Below are positions 6,875-13,793 of a stretch of 19,626 bases of DNA, in pieces. The notes under the pieces were generated by a model. It saw only the letters and a list, made by a program, of their open reading frames with translations. It was not told where the DNA came from and did not search any database. Source of the stretch: JAVBOF01 sp031550915 (GTDB taxonomy: Bacteria; Bacillota; Clostridia; Christensenellales; MGBC116941); assembly GCA_031550915.1 (NCBI GenBank), contig JAVBOF010000145.1, forward strand, positions 1-19,626, given 5' to 3'. How positions within the stretch are numbered: the first letter of the stretch is position 1; the number at the start of each line of letters is the position of its first letter. The position numbers and the translations under genes are program-made.

Positions 6875-7303
6875 ATGGATTATGACAAAAAAGGCGGATC
6901 GGTACTGGTCTGCGTCACGGATCAAAGAAGATGTGAAAAACTCATCGAGTTTGGGCACTCCAGGGCGATGTCAACGGGATGCTCTCTTATTGTGTTAAGC
7001 ATACAGCCTGCTATTAAAAAGGCTGTCGGCCTGGGGGAAGCGATGGAAAACATGTTCAAGATATCTTCCCGGCTGTCGGCTCAAATGTACATATATTATA
7101 ACAACGACCTTCAACGTACATTCAAATCATTTATGAACAGGCACATTATAAAAGAAATCATTATCGGAATGTCCGACAGTGATAATGACAGCGGATTCCG
7201 CAGTTTTCTGGAGAGCAACCACGGGGATTTGCCGCTGACGGTTTTTGAGCACAGTCAATCGGCTGAGGGTAAAATTCAGTTGAAGCTTGCAGTCGTATTA
7301 TAA
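6875..7303 (+). CDS. Universal-stress-like (USP fold) small protein
   Basis: A 142-residue cytoplasmic protein with no membrane segment. The start GSVLVCVTDQRRCEKLIEFG and the following SRAMSTGCSLIVLSIQP look like strand 1, helix 1 and strand 2 of the universal stress protein/KdpD-USP fold. IIKEIIIGMSDSD near residue 100 matches the fourth-strand position where ATP-binding members carry G-2x-G-9x-G(S/T). That loop is not clearly present here, so nucleotide binding is doubtful. ATG 6875 has GAGG (6862-6865) about 9 bases ahead. It lies 18 bases before the HlyD-type adaptor gene on the same strand and is probably the first gene of that operon, which hints at a regulatory or accessory role for the exporter. 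Fold assignment is by eye only; the intergenic 6781-6874 shows no clear terminator or promoter. Confidence 0.7.
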   Translation: MDYDKKGGSVLVCVTDQRRCEKLIEFGHSRAMSTGCSLIVLSIQPAIKKAVGLGEAMENMFKISSRLSAQMYIYYNNDLQRTFKSFMNRHIIKEIIIGMSDSDNDSGFRSFLESNHGDLPLTVFEHSQSAEGKIQLKLAVVL

Positions 7304-7321
7304 TTATTGGAGGTTTACTCG

Positions 7322-9082
7322 ATGAAGAAGAAATCCAAGGTTCTAAGGAATATAATAATTATCGTTATTGTAGTGGTAGTTATTGGCGGGGGCTTTCTGC
7401 TGTTAAGTAACAATAGTCCGGCGGAAGCAAGCGCGCAAAACCTGGTTACCTATACGGTTGAACAGGGTGACATCGATGTTGAAGTTACTGGGAGCGGCAC
7501 GATCGATTCTGCCGAAACGCGGTCCATATACGCCAAGACGGCGATGGAGGCGGCAGATATTCCTGTATCGCTGGGAGATGAAGTGAAGAAGGGCGATATC
7601 ATTGCCAATTTCACAAGCGATGATCTGGATACCGAAATAAAGGATCTTGAAAGCAAAATCAATGAGCAGAACGTAACTATTGGCACAATGCAGTCCACCG
7701 AAGGGGAGGACAAGATAGTTGCGCCGGCCGAAGGCAGGGTAAAAATAATTTACGCCGATAAAAGCGATGATATAGCCGCGGTGATGAAGAGCAATGCCGC
7801 AGTATGTATAATATCTTCCGATGGCAAGCTCAAGCTGACATATGAGGCAAAAGAGGGCAATGCACCCGCGGTTGGAGACAAGGTAGAGGTCAAAATAGGC
7901 AAGAGCAAAGAAGACGGGATCGTTCAAAATATTGTTGACAACAAGGTTACGGTAACGATCAATGAGGATAAATATGACCTTGATGTTGATGCGACTGTAT
8001 TCGATGCGGATGACAACGAGCTTGGCTCAGGCAAGCTTGAAATAAACATGCCTATCAAAGTCACGGCGAACGGAGGCATAGTCCGCAGAGTATATACCTA
8101 TTATAACGAAACGGTTGATAAAAACGAGAAACTGTTTGGCCTAAAAGGGACTCTGGTATCGGTTGAGTTGGAAAATGCATTGACCACGTTGGAAGACTAT
8201 AATGACGATTTGAAGGAAGCATTGGATAAAAAGGCTTCGTTAAATGTAACCGCACCGTTTGATGGCGTTATAAGCACATTGGACATTGCAGCCGGGGACA
8301 AACTGGCTGACGGGGCCGTAGTATGCAAGCTGCAAAGCTCAAAGGACTTTGAAGCGACTGTAGCGATAGATGAACTTGATATTGCCAAGGTGAAAGTAGA
8401 TCAGACGGCATCGCTGGATATCGACGCCCTACCGGATTCCAAGGTTACAGGTAAGGTGAAGAGCATTTCGAAAATCGGAACGTCCGATTCCGGCGTAACA
8501 CGTTATAACGTGACCCTTGCACTTGCGAATACCGAAAATGTCATGTCCGGCATGAGTGTTTCGGCGGATATAAAGGTTGATTCGGCAAAAGATGCGATAC
8601 TTGTACCCGTTGAAGCGGTTCAGACCATAGGGGAGAAGAAATTCGTTATGGTAGCTTCCTCATCCGGCGGTAGCGAGATAGCACCAAAAGCGCAAACCGG
8701 AGAGCAAACCACGCAACAACCGGAGCAGCAGAGCTCATCCAACGGAAACGAGCGCCGCGAAGGCGGGAACGGCCCTTCGTTTAACATGGATGGAGGAAAC
8801 GGCCCAAAGCAGAATTCCAACAGGATAACTATCAGGAACGGCCAAAACGCAAGCACAGGACAGACGCTTGCAACCGGAGGAGAGTTGCGCGAGGTTGAAA
8901 TCGGTCTTTCCAATGGAACGAACACCCAAATACTTAGTGGACTAAGTGCGGGCGAAACCATAATCTATACTGCATCGTCCAGTAACAGTAACAATATGTT
9001 TATGATGATGGGCGGAGCCCGGGAAGTCCGGACGGTACGAAACGAAGGCGGAGCTAATCAGGGCAGCCCACCCAGAGATTGA
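7322..9082 (+). CDS. HlyD/MacA-like membrane-fusion adaptor of an ABC exporter
   Basis: A 586-residue adaptor that should sit outside the membrane and link to the permease encoded two genes on. It has an N-terminal anchor (about 9-29). A lipoyl-like half motif (GDEVKKGDIIANF) and short coiled coil come next. A second lipoyl half (VAPAEGRVKI) with an inserted beta-rich region (about 115-270) follows. A second pair of lipoyl halves (TANGGIVRRVYTYYNETV and VTAPFDGVISTLDIAAGDKL) comes next, then a beta-barrel and membrane-proximal region (SGMSVSADIKVDSAKDAILVP). Residues about 455-520 are a Gln/Asn/Gly-rich low-complexity insert inside the membrane-proximal domain. The coiled coils are too short for a MacA-type outer-membrane hairpin, fitting a monoderm cell. 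ATG 7322 is set by GGAGG at 7309-7313; TTG 7307 is rejected. Substrate unknown. Confidence 0.9.
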   Translation: MKKKSKVLRNIIIIVIVVVVIGGGFLLLSNNSPAEASAQNLVTYTVEQGDIDVEVTGSGTIDSAETRSIYAKTAMEAADIPVSLGDEVKKGDIIANFTSDDLDTEIKDLESKINEQNVTIGTMQSTEGEDKIVAPAEGRVKIIYADKSDDIAAVMKSNAAVCIISSDGKLKLTYEAKEGNAPAVGDKVEVKIGKSKEDGIVQNIVDNKVTVTINEDKYDLDVDATVFDADDNELGSGKLEINMPIKVTANGGIVRRVYTYYNETVDKNEKLFGLKGTLVSVELENALTTLEDYNDDLKEALDKKASLNVTAPFDGVISTLDIAAGDKLADGAVVCKLQSSKDFEATVAIDELDIAKVKVDQTASLDIDALPDSKVTGKVKSISKIGTSDSGVTRYNVTLALANTENVMSGMSVSADIKVDSAKDAILVPVEAVQTIGEKKFVMVASSSGGSEIAPKAQTGEQTTQQPEQQSSSNGNERREGGNGPSFNMDGGNGPKQNSNRITIRNGQNASTGQTLATGGELREVEIGLSNGTNTQILSGLSAGETIIYTASSSNSNNMFMMMGGAREVRTVRNEGGANQGSPPRD

Positions 9083-9106
9083 TGCAGAAAGCGTGGTGTA
9101 ATTTGT

Positions 9107-9799
9107 ATGATAGATTTCAAAGATATCAGTAAGATTTACCAGATGGGGTCTGAGGAGATCCACGCTTTGCAGAACGTTAACATGCATATTGACGAACATG
9201 AGTTTGTCGCCGTGCTGGGGCCTTCTGGCAGCGGAAAATCTACCATGATGAACATAATTGGATGTCTGGATATTGCGGATGAAGGCACCTATATATTGGA
9301 CGGCAACGATGTATCCCATATGAGTGAAAGACAGCTTGCAACGGTGCGCAACCGCAGGATAGGATTTGTCTTCCAGCAGTTTAACCTTTTGCAAAAGCTC
9401 AGTGCACTGGAAAACGTGGAGCTGCCGCTTATATATCAGGGGATACCGGCCTCCGAGCGGCATAGGATGTCGATGGAGGCGTTGGATATAGTCGGTCTGA
9501 AGGATCGCGTGAAGCATAAACCCAACGAACTCTCGGGGGGCCAGCAGCAGCGGGTGGCTATAGCAAGGGCTTTGGTTACAAAACCGGCGATAATTCTGGC
9601 CGATGAACCAACGGGAAACCTGGATTCGAAATCGGGCAAGGATATTATGAATATCCTCGTCGATCTCAACGGACAGGGGAATACGATAATTCTTATAACG
9701 CACGATCAATTAACGGCGGATAAAGCAAGAAGGATCGTACGGCTTTCGGACGGCATGATTGTTGAAGATATCATATTAGGGGAGGGAAGCGGAGCATGA
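9107..9799 (+). CDS. ABC transporter ATPase, MacB/LolD type
   Basis: A 230-residue nucleotide-binding protein that drives the FtsX-like permease encoded next to it. It shows Walker A GPSGSGKST (38-46), Q-loop FVFQQFN (near 87-93), signature LSGGQQQR (142-149), Walker B IILADEP (162-168), D-loop NLDS and the switch His199. The sequence around KLSALENVELPLIY is typical of the LolD/MacB/FtsE subclass of type VII ABC systems, which use ATP for mechanical work or for export from the outer membrane face rather than classic import. The ribosome binding site is weak (GGTG about 9 bases ahead of ATG 9107). The stop overlaps the next start by four bases (ATGA at 9796-9799), so ATPase and permease are translationally coupled. 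Confidence 0.96.
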   Translation: MIDFKDISKIYQMGSEEIHALQNVNMHIDEHEFVAVLGPSGSGKSTMMNIIGCLDIADEGTYILDGNDVSHMSERQLATVRNRRIGFVFQQFNLLQKLSALENVELPLIYQGIPASERHRMSMEALDIVGLKDRVKHKPNELSGGQQQRVAIARALVTKPAIILADEPTGNLDSKSGKDIMNILVDLNGQGNTIILITHDQLTADKARRIVRLSDGMIVEDIILGEGSGA

Positions 9800-10965
9800 A
9801 ATTTACCCAAGCTTTTAAGATGGCCATGAGCGCCATATTTAGCAACAAGATGCGTTCCTTCCTCACGATGCTGGGAATAATCATCGGCGTTTTCTCAATA
9901 ATAATGCTTATGGCCGTTGGGCAGGGCGCTACTAGCTCCGTGACCGATTCCATACAGGGAATGGGTTCCAATTTGCTTACAGCATCCGTGATGAGTATGA
10001 GGGATGCTCATATTACAATGGAAGATCTGGATGAAATGGTCGGCAAGAACGGTATTGCCGCGATTGCCCCTGTTGTTTCGTCAAGCCTAACCGTAAAGGG
10101 CGGAACCGAAACCATGGATGTGAATGTACAGGGTACAACACCAAGCTTTGCGGGGATCAGGAACTATAAAGTTCAGACTGGCAGATTTTTGGTTGATACG
10201 GATTCTGAATGGAGAAGCGCCGTAGCCGTAATCGGAATAGATGTTGCGGATGAGCTTTTCAGCACAAGAAACGTTATCGGAAATACAATAGTTGTTTCAG
10301 GCAGGAAATTCCAGATTGTCGGCCTTTTAGAGGAGCAGGGAAGTACGATGGGACAATCACAGGATGAAGAGGTCATCATACCTTTTTCTACGGCTCAAAG
10401 GCTATTCAGCGATACTTCAATAAGGACGTTCTACGCGTCTGCCGATTCGACTGAAGCTGTTGCGACGGCAAAGCAGGAGATCGAGAGCTTTCTTTTGCAC
10501 AAAACAGGAGATTCGGAAGACTATCGGGTTTTCGATCAAAGCCAGATATTGGAGACCATGAGCGAGGTAACCGGAGCAATGACACTTATGTTGGGCGGCA
10601 TAGCAAGTATATCGCTTCTGGTTGGCGGAATAGGAATAATGAATATAATGCTTGTTTCAGTAACTGAAAGAACCCGCGAGATCGGAATCCGTAAAGCCAT
10701 TGGGGCGCAACGCTGGGATATAATGAGCCAGTTTCTAATAGAATCCATAGTAATATCGGTATTGGGAGGACTTATAGGCGTCTTGCTTGGCTACTTGGGT
10801 TCGTCGGTCGTATCCAGCCTGGTCACCGAACTCACAATGGTAGTATCCGGTTCGATAGTTGTGCTGTCGCTGGTTTTCTCAGCAATAGTTGGCATAATAT
10901 TCGGCAGCTATCCTGCCCTGAAGGCATCAAAGCTGCGCCCAATAGACGCCCTTAGATATGAATAG
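9796..10965 (+). CDS. MacB-type (FtsX-fold) ABC permease
   Basis: A 389-residue permease with the MacB architecture. A cytoplasmic amphipathic start and TM1 (about 21-42) precede a MacB_PCD extracellular domain (about 45-255). The FtsX domain follows, with three more membrane segments near 258-285, 314-340 and 350-378. The coupling-helix motif ERTREIGIRKAIGAQ between TM2 and TM3 is diagnostic for this family. The start ATG is inside the ATPase stop (ATGA), and a perfect terminator follows at 10993. Unlike proteobacterial MacB the ATPase is a separate gene, as usual in Firmicutes. Together with the upstream adaptor and ATPase it forms a MacAB-like tripartite system. Likely substrates for such systems are peptides, antibiotics or wall precursors; none can be named here. 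Confidence 0.95.
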   Translation: MKFTQAFKMAMSAIFSNKMRSFLTMLGIIIGVFSIIMLMAVGQGATSSVTDSIQGMGSNLLTASVMSMRDAHITMEDLDEMVGKNGIAAIAPVVSSSLTVKGGTETMDVNVQGTTPSFAGIRNYKVQTGRFLVDTDSEWRSAVAVIGIDVADELFSTRNVIGNTIVVSGRKFQIVGLLEEQGSTMGQSQDEEVIIPFSTAQRLFSDTSIRTFYASADSTEAVATAKQEIESFLLHKTGDSEDYRVFDQSQILETMSEVTGAMTLMLGGIASISLLVGGIGIMNIMLVSVTERTREIGIRKAIGAQRWDIMSQFLIESIVISVLGGLIGVLLGYLGSSVVSSLVTELTMVVSGSIVVLSLVFSAIVGIIFGSYPALKASKLRPIDALRYE

Positions 10966-10992
10966 TAACTAAAATTATTTTACCAGATTCTG

Positions 10993-11027
10993 AAAGCGGA
11001 GCAGGCTAACCTTGCTCCGCTTTAAAA
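10993..11027 (+). terminator. Rho-independent terminator of the MacAB-like operon
   Basis: A perfect 11-bp stem, AAAGCGGAGCA (10993-11003) with TGCTCCGCTTT (11013-11023), and a 9-base loop. A-rich and T-rich flanks make it able to work in both directions. It starts 27 bases past the permease stop codon. Confidence 0.85.
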
Positions 11028-11318
11028 TTGGAAGAGACCGCCTTATATTGCGGCCTCTTGTGTGCAAAGAACCCTCTTTGTACCATACTTCATTTATCAT
11101 CAGTATCCTGGATCCGTTATCTGTCGATGCTGTAAATTGTTTATTTACAGGCGGATCCTCTTGTTCAAATGGGCGTCTCTCAACCCTACAAACGGCCACA
11201 ATGCCTACGCGGCATTTGCCGACCCTTTCAGCCATCGTTCCGGCTGAACTTGTTGAGTTCCTTGCAATAATAGATTAACCAATAATAAAAATATTATTCC
11301 GTATACGAAAAATATCTT
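11028..11318. other. Intergenic stretch with structured, GC-richer sequence and no recognised gene
   Basis: This part of the 517-base gap after the permease gene is richer in G+C than the AT-rich sequence on its right. It contains an imperfect hairpin AGAGACCGC/GCGGCCTCT (11034-11042/11050-11058). It also contains a nested palindrome: outer GGATCCG 11110-11116 with CGGATCC 11152-11158, inner CTGTAAAT 11130-11137 with ATTTACAG 11143-11150. Three overlapping open frames of 60-90 codons exist, but none has a convincing ribosome binding site or family resemblance. It may be a non-coding RNA or a decayed gene; I cannot tell which. Confidence 0.4.
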
Positions 11319-11346
11319 AGCAGTAACAAGATACTGGCTTTTTTTA
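11319..11346 (+). terminator. Terminator-like hairpin at the end of the structured intergenic stretch
   Basis: The stem AGCAGTA (11319-11325) pairs with TACTGGCT (11332-11339) with one bulged G, and a run of seven T's follows at 11339-11345. This is the arrangement of an intrinsic terminator, yet no recognised gene ends here. It therefore suggests an unannotated plus-strand transcript between 11028 and 11345. Confidence 0.5.
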
Positions 11347-11426
11347 TCATATTTCAAAAACACTTCGGTCGTCTGATATAATTCGGATACTGTCCAAAAA
11401 GCTGGATATAACTGGGAATATATGTC

Positions 11427-11455
11427 TTGCAAACGAACATACATTCGCATATAAT
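11427..11455 (+). promoter_or_regulatory. Sigma-A-type promoter of the hypothetical gene at 11483
   Basis: TTGCAA (11427-11432) and perfect TATAAT (11450-11455) are 17 bases apart. The transcription start is expected near 11462, giving a 21-base leader that contains the GGGAGG ribosome binding site. A further TATAAT at 11377-11382 has no good -35 partner. Confidence 0.75.
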
Positions 11456-11482
11456 CATACTATAGATATTCGGGAGGCTGAA

Positions 11483-11953
11483 ATGGGAAAGAATCAACAA
11501 CAGAACGATGCGGTAAAAGCCGCAGAAACCATACGCAAGAAATGCAGGTGTAACGGCAGGGTTTTTCATTCCTATTATTACATAAGAAACAACTACGCTG
11601 AAATATGTTCAATATTACTGGCGGAAGTCTACAGTGAAGAAAAGCTGTTATTATTTATGAGTAAAGAAAAATTCCAGATCATAATAGACGAGGAAAGCTG
11701 GAACTGCAGGAAACAATTGCAGGAATTGAATTTTAGACTTGCAGAATACATAGCAATAATAGAAATATATGTATTAAGCAAGGGTACCACAAGAGGCGGG
11801 TCTATAATTTGCGGAAACAAACAACTGATATCAGCAACTGCATCCTATATGCTGTTGCCAGAAGATACGTTGAATAAGCATATGCATTTATCTACATCCG
11901 ATATAGAGCAAAGGTTTTTGATACCTCAAAAGGCCTTTTTGGACAGGCTGTAG
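11483..11953 (+). CDS. Hypothetical protein, 156 residues, no recognised family
   Basis: I do not recognise this protein. It is probably cytoplasmic: no signal peptide or membrane helix is visible. It carries five cysteines (21, 23, 42, 75, 110), with CRC near the N-terminus, and a largely helical, Leu/Ile-rich middle (about 38-100). The C-terminal third contains RGGSIICGNKQLISATASYMLLP and a Leu/Ser/Thr-rich tail. The gene is convincing because a consensus promoter (11427-11455) and GGGAGG (11472-11477, spacing 5) stand directly ahead of ATG 11483. Its TAG stop abuts the stop codon of the convergent Rrf2 gene with no gap. No link in function to either ABC operon can be inferred beyond position. 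Confidence 0.75.
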   Translation: MGKNQQQNDAVKAAETIRKKCRCNGRVFHSYYYIRNNYAEICSILLAEVYSEEKLLLFMSKEKFQIIIDEESWNCRKQLQELNFRLAEYIAIIEIYVLSKGTTRGGSIICGNKQLISATASYMLLPEDTLNKHMHLSTSDIEQRFLIPQKAFLDRL

Positions 11954-12373
11954 CTAAACCTTTTCATTAATTAGCTGGGCAAAAGTCGCCCTTTCAAAAT
12001 GGCCGGAAATAGCAGCCTGAAGCTCTCCAAGTGTGTCATGGACAGGACAGCTTTTGCCTCCGACCAGGCTCCTTGGGCAATAATCCGGATCCGAAAGACA
12101 GCGGTTTAAGCATATCGGGCCTTCTGCAGCCTCAATAACATCTTTAAAGCTTATCTCTTCGGGAGTCTTAATTATCTGGTAACCGCCATACATTCCCCTG
12201 AACGATTTCGTAAGGCCTGCGATATTAAGCTTACGAAGGATTTTCAATGCGAATCTCAACGGCACGTCCTGATTCTCTGCGATGGTTCGCGCGTCTACCT
12301 TTGTGCCTTCTGGAAGCAAGCAAAGATAAAGGATGATCCTGATAGCATAGTCTGCTTCTCTGCTTATCCGCAA
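11954..12373 (-). CDS. Rrf2-family transcriptional regulator with a four-cysteine cluster
   Basis: A 139-residue winged-helix repressor of the Rrf2/IscR/NsrR/CymR family. MRISREADYAIRIILYL opens the fold, the helix-turn-helix is at about 28-50 (ARTIAENQDVPLRFALKILR), and GGYQIIKTPEEISFKDVIEA is the wing and dimer helix. Cys88, Cys92, Cys99 and Cys109 lie in the loop where IscR/NsrR-type members bind an iron-sulfur cluster, so it may sense redox, nitric oxide or Fe-S status. The start is TTG 12373, with GGGAG (12382-12386 on the complement) 8 bases ahead. It is the last gene of the minus-strand ABC operon, 43 bases after the permease, and may control that operon through the repeats at 16354-16382. 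Cluster type and target are inference. Confidence 0.93.
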   Translation of the reverse strand: MRISREADYAIRIILYLCLLPEGTKVDARTIAENQDVPLRFALKILRKLNIAGLTKSFRGMYGGYQIIKTPEEISFKDVIEAAEGPICLNRCLSDPDYCPRSLVGGKSCPVHDTLGELQAAISGHFERATFAQLINEKV

Positions 12374-12416
12374 ATAAACCGCTCCCTTACTCGTTATTTT
12401 TTTAACCCAAAGAATT

Positions 12417-13793
12417 CTACTCGTTACGAATGGCAGCCAGGGGACTTAATTTCATTGCCCTTAGTGATGGGAAAATCCCGGATACCATCCCAATGACCAC
12501 AGAGAATACCAATACGCCGATACCGGTCAAAGGTTCGACGACGGCTCTGGCCATTCCGCCTTCAGAACCTGCAAGGAGCTCAGATAGCCATGGTACATCC
12601 GTTATTAAATATGATAACACAATTCCGATAATTAATCCAATTATACCGCCGATTAAACCGATTAGCCCCGCTTCAAACAGAAAAACATTTCCGAGATTTG
12701 AATGTTTACATCCCAAAACCTTCATTACTCCGATATCTTTTGTGCGCTCGATTATGGAGGTAAACATGGTGTTGGCGATACCAATGGCAGCTATAAAATA
12801 GGCTATCAAACCTACTATCGCCCATTGTGTCTGCTTGCGCTGTTGCTCCTTCTGGTTCTCTTTGATATATTCGGTATCGCTGTAGCATTGGAAACCCGCG
12901 TCTTTGATAGCCTTCATAACTGGGTCGACCGTATCCATATCCTTCACGCGGACAATCGCCTGCTGATACTTGGTGGGATCTACGCCCATACTTTCTTTCA
13001 TGGCGTCGGCGACTTTTTTGTTTGCTTTAAGATATTTCTTCAAAACATCCAGGCTCATAAAAGCATAATAACTTTCCTGCGTGCCGGATTTTTCCAGCAC
13101 TCCTACGACCTTTGGAGTTATATAATTCGCGGGCAGAAGCTTTTCTTCCTCTTCGCCGCCGGCATCTACAGCGCCCTGATCCTCATCGAAACCTTCGTAC
13201 ATATAGGTTCCGCCGAGAAGCATCTTATACTTAATACTAAGCCAGTTAAGCGGGGGGCCGTTTTCGAAATACTCTTCCATTTCGCTGTCTTTTGGCGGTT
13301 TGCTGGGGTTGAAAAATGTACCTTTAACATTAGACCCCATAACGATCTCAAACTTGTTTGTATTCGGATTTAGAAACCGGCCGTCCTCCAGCTTATAGTC
13401 CAGGTCCTCCAAAGAACCTGGGTCGACAGCCACAAGAGACAGATACTCGTTGGTATATTTCCCGGTTTCGATATATGCAGAAAGATATGTCCATGGCGTC
13501 GCAGCTATAACACCGTCGATCTTTTTAAAAGCGTCGATCGCCTTATCATTCAAAATAACTTTGCTTTGTTGGCTGCTGCCGTCCATGGAATATCCGCCAC
13601 TGTCCATAACGGTTATCTGCGTTAGATTTGCGCCCTGACTGACATTTTCTATAAACATCTGCTTATCGCCCTCTCCCAAAGCAAGCATTATGACGATAGA
13701 GACCGTTCCTATTATAACGCCCAATATAGTCAGGAAAGAGCGTAGTTTACGCTGCCAAAGATTGCTTATTGCCATATAGGCAATATCACTCAT
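12417..13793 (-). CDS. MacB-type (FtsX-fold) ABC permease of the CARDB operon
   Basis: A 458-residue permease: TM1 (about 19-39, SFLTILGVIIGTVSIVIML), a large extracellular MacB_PCD-like domain (about 42-320) and the FtsX domain with three membrane segments near 325-348, 372-398 and 420-445. The coupling motif ERTKDIGVMKVLGCKHS is present. The extracellular domain is longer than in the plus-strand permease and carries an acidic insert (AGGEEEEK). ATG 13793 is chosen: GGAAG at 13800-13804 gives 6-base spacing, and the upstream TTG at 13838 has no ribosome binding site. It overlaps the end of the CARDB-like gene by 8 bases, so translation is coupled. It should be driven by the ATPase encoded at 15575-16291. 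Confidence 0.94.
   Translation of the reverse strand: MSDIAYMAISNLWQRKLRSFLTILGVIIGTVSIVIMLALGEGDKQMFIENVSQGANLTQITVMDSGGYSMDGSSQQSKVILNDKAIDAFKKIDGVIAATPWTYLSAYIETGKYTNEYLSLVAVDPGSLEDLDYKLEDGRFLNPNTNKFEIVMGSNVKGTFFNPSKPPKDSEMEEYFENGPPLNWLSIKYKMLLGGTYMYEGFDEDQGAVDAGGEEEEKLLPANYITPKVVGVLEKSGTQESYYAFMSLDVLKKYLKANKKVADAMKESMGVDPTKYQQAIVRVKDMDTVDPVMKAIKDAGFQCYSDTEYIKENQKEQQRKQTQWAIVGLIAYFIAAIGIANTMFTSIIERTKDIGVMKVLGCKHSNLGNVFLFEAGLIGLIGGIIGLIIGIVLSYLITDVPWLSELLAGSEGGMARAVVEPLTGIGVLVFSVVIGMVSGIFPSLRAMKLSPLAAIRNE

Noticed and set aside
8942..9709. 255-codon minus-strand open frame across the adaptor end and the ATPase
   Set aside because: It is antisense to the ABC ATPase with all its motifs, has no ribosome binding site and no recognisable domain; it is a shadow frame.
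10975..11235. 86-codon minus-strand open frame running into the operon terminator
   Set aside because: Its last codons read through the terminator stem, no good ribosome binding site is present and no family is recognised. The stretch is instead listed as unexplained intergenic sequence.
11012..11278. 88-codon plus-strand open frame after the permease gene
   Set aside because: It starts inside the terminator's 3' arm, lacks a ribosome binding site, and overlaps two other open frames; no homology recognised.
12702..13373. 223-codon plus-strand open frame inside the minus-strand permease gene
   Set aside because: It lies wholly antisense to a well-supported FtsX-type permease. The translation is low in plausibility (Phe/His/Tyr-rich) and has no family resemblance.
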